This document shows positions 62,496 to 64,000 of a stretch of 64,000 nucleotides of DNA, in pieces. Within the stretch, counting starts at the first letter, position 1. Each line of letters starts with the position of its first letter. Location of the stretch: contig NZ_CCYH01000038.1 of the NCBI RefSeq assembly GCF_000820765.1, forward strand, positions 62,001-126,000, written 5' to 3'. The notes below the pieces were generated by a model. It had not been told where the DNA came from. It saw only the letters and a list, made by a program, of their open reading frames with translations, and searched no databases. Source of the stretch: Candidatus Soleaferrea massiliensis AP7 (GTDB lineage Bacteria > Bacillota > Clostridia > Oscillospirales > Ruminococcaceae). Both the position numbers and the translations under genes were made by a program.

Positions 62496-63314
62496 ATGCA
62501 GAATCATATCCACGTGAAACGTAAAAATATGAAGGCATTCCTGTTGGGCGCCGTCTTTCTGGCGCTGGCGCTGGTGGGACTCGTGACCATCATTCTGTCC
62601 GCCATCCAGGCCACGCAGAAGCTGCTGGACCAGTCCGACCAGAAGCAGGAATATGCCAGGATCATCGCGCCGGTCGTCATGTTTGACACAGTGGCGTTCG
62701 ACAACGTCGCGAAGCTTGACAACAAGTCGATTTTACAGTCCTCCATCTGGAAGATTTTGATCGACACACAGCTTGGCAACAGCGAAAACCAGTTCAATTA
62801 CGACGATACCGGCTTGGTCGTCATTCCGGCATCGGATGTCGAGATTGCGGCCAAAAAACTGTTCGGCCCGAAGGCCAGCATCAAACACGAAAGCTTTACC
62901 GACTATGAATCGACCTCCTACTACTACGATGAGGAAACCAAATCCTATCATCTGCCGATGATGGGCAAGGTGCCGCTGTATGTGCCGAAGGTCGAAAGGA
63001 TCGAGCGCGAAGGCTCGTATGTCAACCTGACGGTCGGTTTTGTGCCGCCGGGCTCGACCTGGGGCATGGACCTCAACAACACCAAGTATGAACCGCAGCC
63101 GGCCAAATATATGATGTACCAGCTGATGGATTCGGACGACGGGCTGATCATCTATTCCGTGTCGGAGATCAAGCAGGAGGACCTCGGGAATCTCGCGCCG
63201 AGCGGAACTGATGGCCAGGCTGCCAGCAGTCAGACGTCTTCCGCTGCCGAAAGCGTGGAAGCGGCAGGCGGTTCGGAGGACGGCATCAGCGTCGATCTCA
63301 ACAAAACCACGTAA
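62496..63314 (+). CDS. membrane-anchored protein of unknown function
   Basis: 272 residues: a basic start (HVKRKNMK), one membrane helix (about 14-36, LGAVFLALALVGLVTIILSA), and an exterior domain with LDNKSILQSSIWKILIDTQL and VIPASDVEIAAKKLFGPKA. A Ser/Gly/Glu-rich tail of about 40 residues ends it. It resembles regions of other Clostridia membrane proteins but I cannot name a family. It begins 14 nt after proA with GGAG upstream, so it is probably co-transcribed. Confidence 0.75.
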   Translation: MQNHIHVKRKNMKAFLLGAVFLALALVGLVTIILSAIQATQKLLDQSDQKQEYARIIAPVVMFDTVAFDNVAKLDNKSILQSSIWKILIDTQLGNSENQFNYDDTGLVVIPASDVEIAAKKLFGPKASIKHESFTDYESTSYYYDEETKSYHLPMMGKVPLYVPKVERIEREGSYVNLTVGFVPPGSTWGMDLNNTKYEPQPAKYMMYQLMDSDDGLIIYSVSEIKQEDLGNLAPSGTDGQAASSQTSSAAESVEAAGGSEDGISVDLNKTT

Positions 63315-63338
63315 TGTATAAACAAGCACTGTAATAGC

Positions 63339-63391
63339 AACCCGGCCTCTGACCAATTATGATAACTGGTCAGAGGCCGGGTTATTTTTTT
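63339..63391 (+). terminator. terminator of the proBA unit
   Basis: Perfect 17-bp arms (AACCCGGCCTCTGACCA and its complement), loop of 11 nt, then ATTTTTTT. It also lies next to the stop of the convergent gene at 63,428. Confidence 0.85.
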
Positions 63392-63427
63392 CTATTTTAT
63401 ACTTCTCTCACTTTTAAATTTGACGGC

Positions 63428-64000
63428 TCAATCGATTTTTACCGTAAACATATCGCCTTGGGCGAGTTCCTGTCCGTCTCTCGAAAATTTAACCTCCACA
63501 AATACATTTAATTGGATTCCATGCACTGTTTTTTCTAAGATTTTGTCCATAACAGAACAGGAGATCACGTCGGAATATCGTTCGGACGCGGCTTGCAGAA
63601 CCTGTTCTTCATACAAATCAAAATTTATATTAGGTATGACCACGCCGTCAAACATCCCCTTGTTCGGAACCGCAAAGGCTGTGATTTCTCCGGTTTCTTT
63701 AATAAATACAAAGGCGACATCCGATGTCTTACAACCGTTGATCACTCTGTAATACTGTACGTTGTAATGATTCTGATCTTCGATGAACTGCTCTCCAGAA
63801 TACTGGTAGTTTTCAATATCCGTGTAAGCTGACAGATACTGCTCGCAGAGCTGTTTTCTTTCTTCCGGAGAAGATGCCCGCAGCACGCTTCTGGATGAGA
63901 TCGCCTGCTTTTCATTCAACAGAAACCCTGTCATTTCTCCGGCGTCATTGTAAAGATATTGATCGATTCCATTGTCCGTATACACATGCAGCGCCGCTTC
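63428..64000 (-). CDS. partial gene of unknown function, 5' end outside the window
   Basis: The frame is open to the window edge, so the start lies beyond 64,000. The visible 190 residues contain YLYNDAGEMTGFLLNEKQAI, a helical middle and two repeats of a PepSY-like strand pattern (YYRVINGCKTSDVAFVFI; LNVFVEVKFSRDGQELAQGD). There is no motif that gives a function. An internal ATG at 63,985 exists but is not necessarily the start. Confidence 0.6.
   Translation of the reverse strand, partial: EAALHVYTDNGIDQYLYNDAGEMTGFLLNEKQAISSRSVLRASSPEERKQLCEQYLSAYTDIENYQYSGEQFIEDQNHYNVQYYRVINGCKTSDVAFVFIKETGEITAFAVPNKGMFDGVVIPNINFDLYEEQVLQAASERYSDVISCSVMDKILEKTVHGIQLNVFVEVKFSRDGQELAQGDMFTVKID

Overview
The window looks like chromosomal DNA of a Gram-positive anaerobe of the Clostridia, most likely Oscillospirales/Ruminococcaceae. 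Evidence for this: dockerin modules on secreted proteins, a Clostridia-type Tad pilus locus with DUF5702/DUF6382-like proteins, CdaA/CdaR, the MEP pathway, FabV, tRNAs with encoded CCA, fairly GC-rich coding DNA and strong AGGAGG ribosome sites. I cannot name a species. No rRNA, CRISPR array or prophage is visible.

Layout. 0.1-7.6 kb (minus strand): a FAD-dependent dehydrogenase, cdaR-cdaA (c-di-AMP synthesis), a cysteine desulfurase with a DUF3343-like partner, and ispF-ispD. 7.7-13.4 kb: a small Cys-rich protein, decayed dockerin gene tails, a double-GH43 dockerin enzyme and a protein with two dockerins but no catalytic domain. 13.6-15.6 kb: a glycosyltransferase and a LicD protein. 15.9-16.4 kb: a five-tRNA operon. 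16.6-21.4 kb: folD, an lgt with a long acidic tail, and a pair of M16 peptidase-like proteins. 21.6-22.4 kb: a repeat-rich spacer whose core is also present at 0.1-0.5 kb. 22.5-29.9 kb: one giant NdvB-like glucan synthase/GH94 gene. 30.1-32.2 kb: a small accessory stretch (DUF6809-like protein, ribbon-helix-helix protein, a probable small RNA, tRNA-Pro, an AT-rich orphan gene and a gene remnant).

32.2-55.4 kb is a single run of 17 minus-strand genes: Tad pilus (tadZ, tadA, tadB, tadC, flp, prepilin peptidase, TadE/TadG-like pseudopilins), a WG-repeat protein, an FHA protein, a PP2C phosphatase, a Ser/Thr kinase, two small membrane proteins, and a 2,324-residue Ig-like surface protein. Pilus assembly, Ser/Thr phosphorylation signalling and a giant adhesin therefore appear to be co-expressed.

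The main discovery candidate lies directly upstream of this run. A tyrosine recombinase gene (55,569-56,711) is enclosed by a 25-bp inverted repeat with one mismatch (55,494-55,518 and 56,910-56,934). The enclosed 1.4 kb contains a promoter that now points away from the pilus genes, towards a hairpin. Inversion would point it at tadZ. This is the architecture of a self-encoded phase-variation switch controlling the pilus/signalling/adhesin operon.

57.4-64 kb (mostly plus strand): fabH and fabV, proB-proA, a membrane-anchored protein of unknown function, and a partial gene running off the window end on the minus strand.
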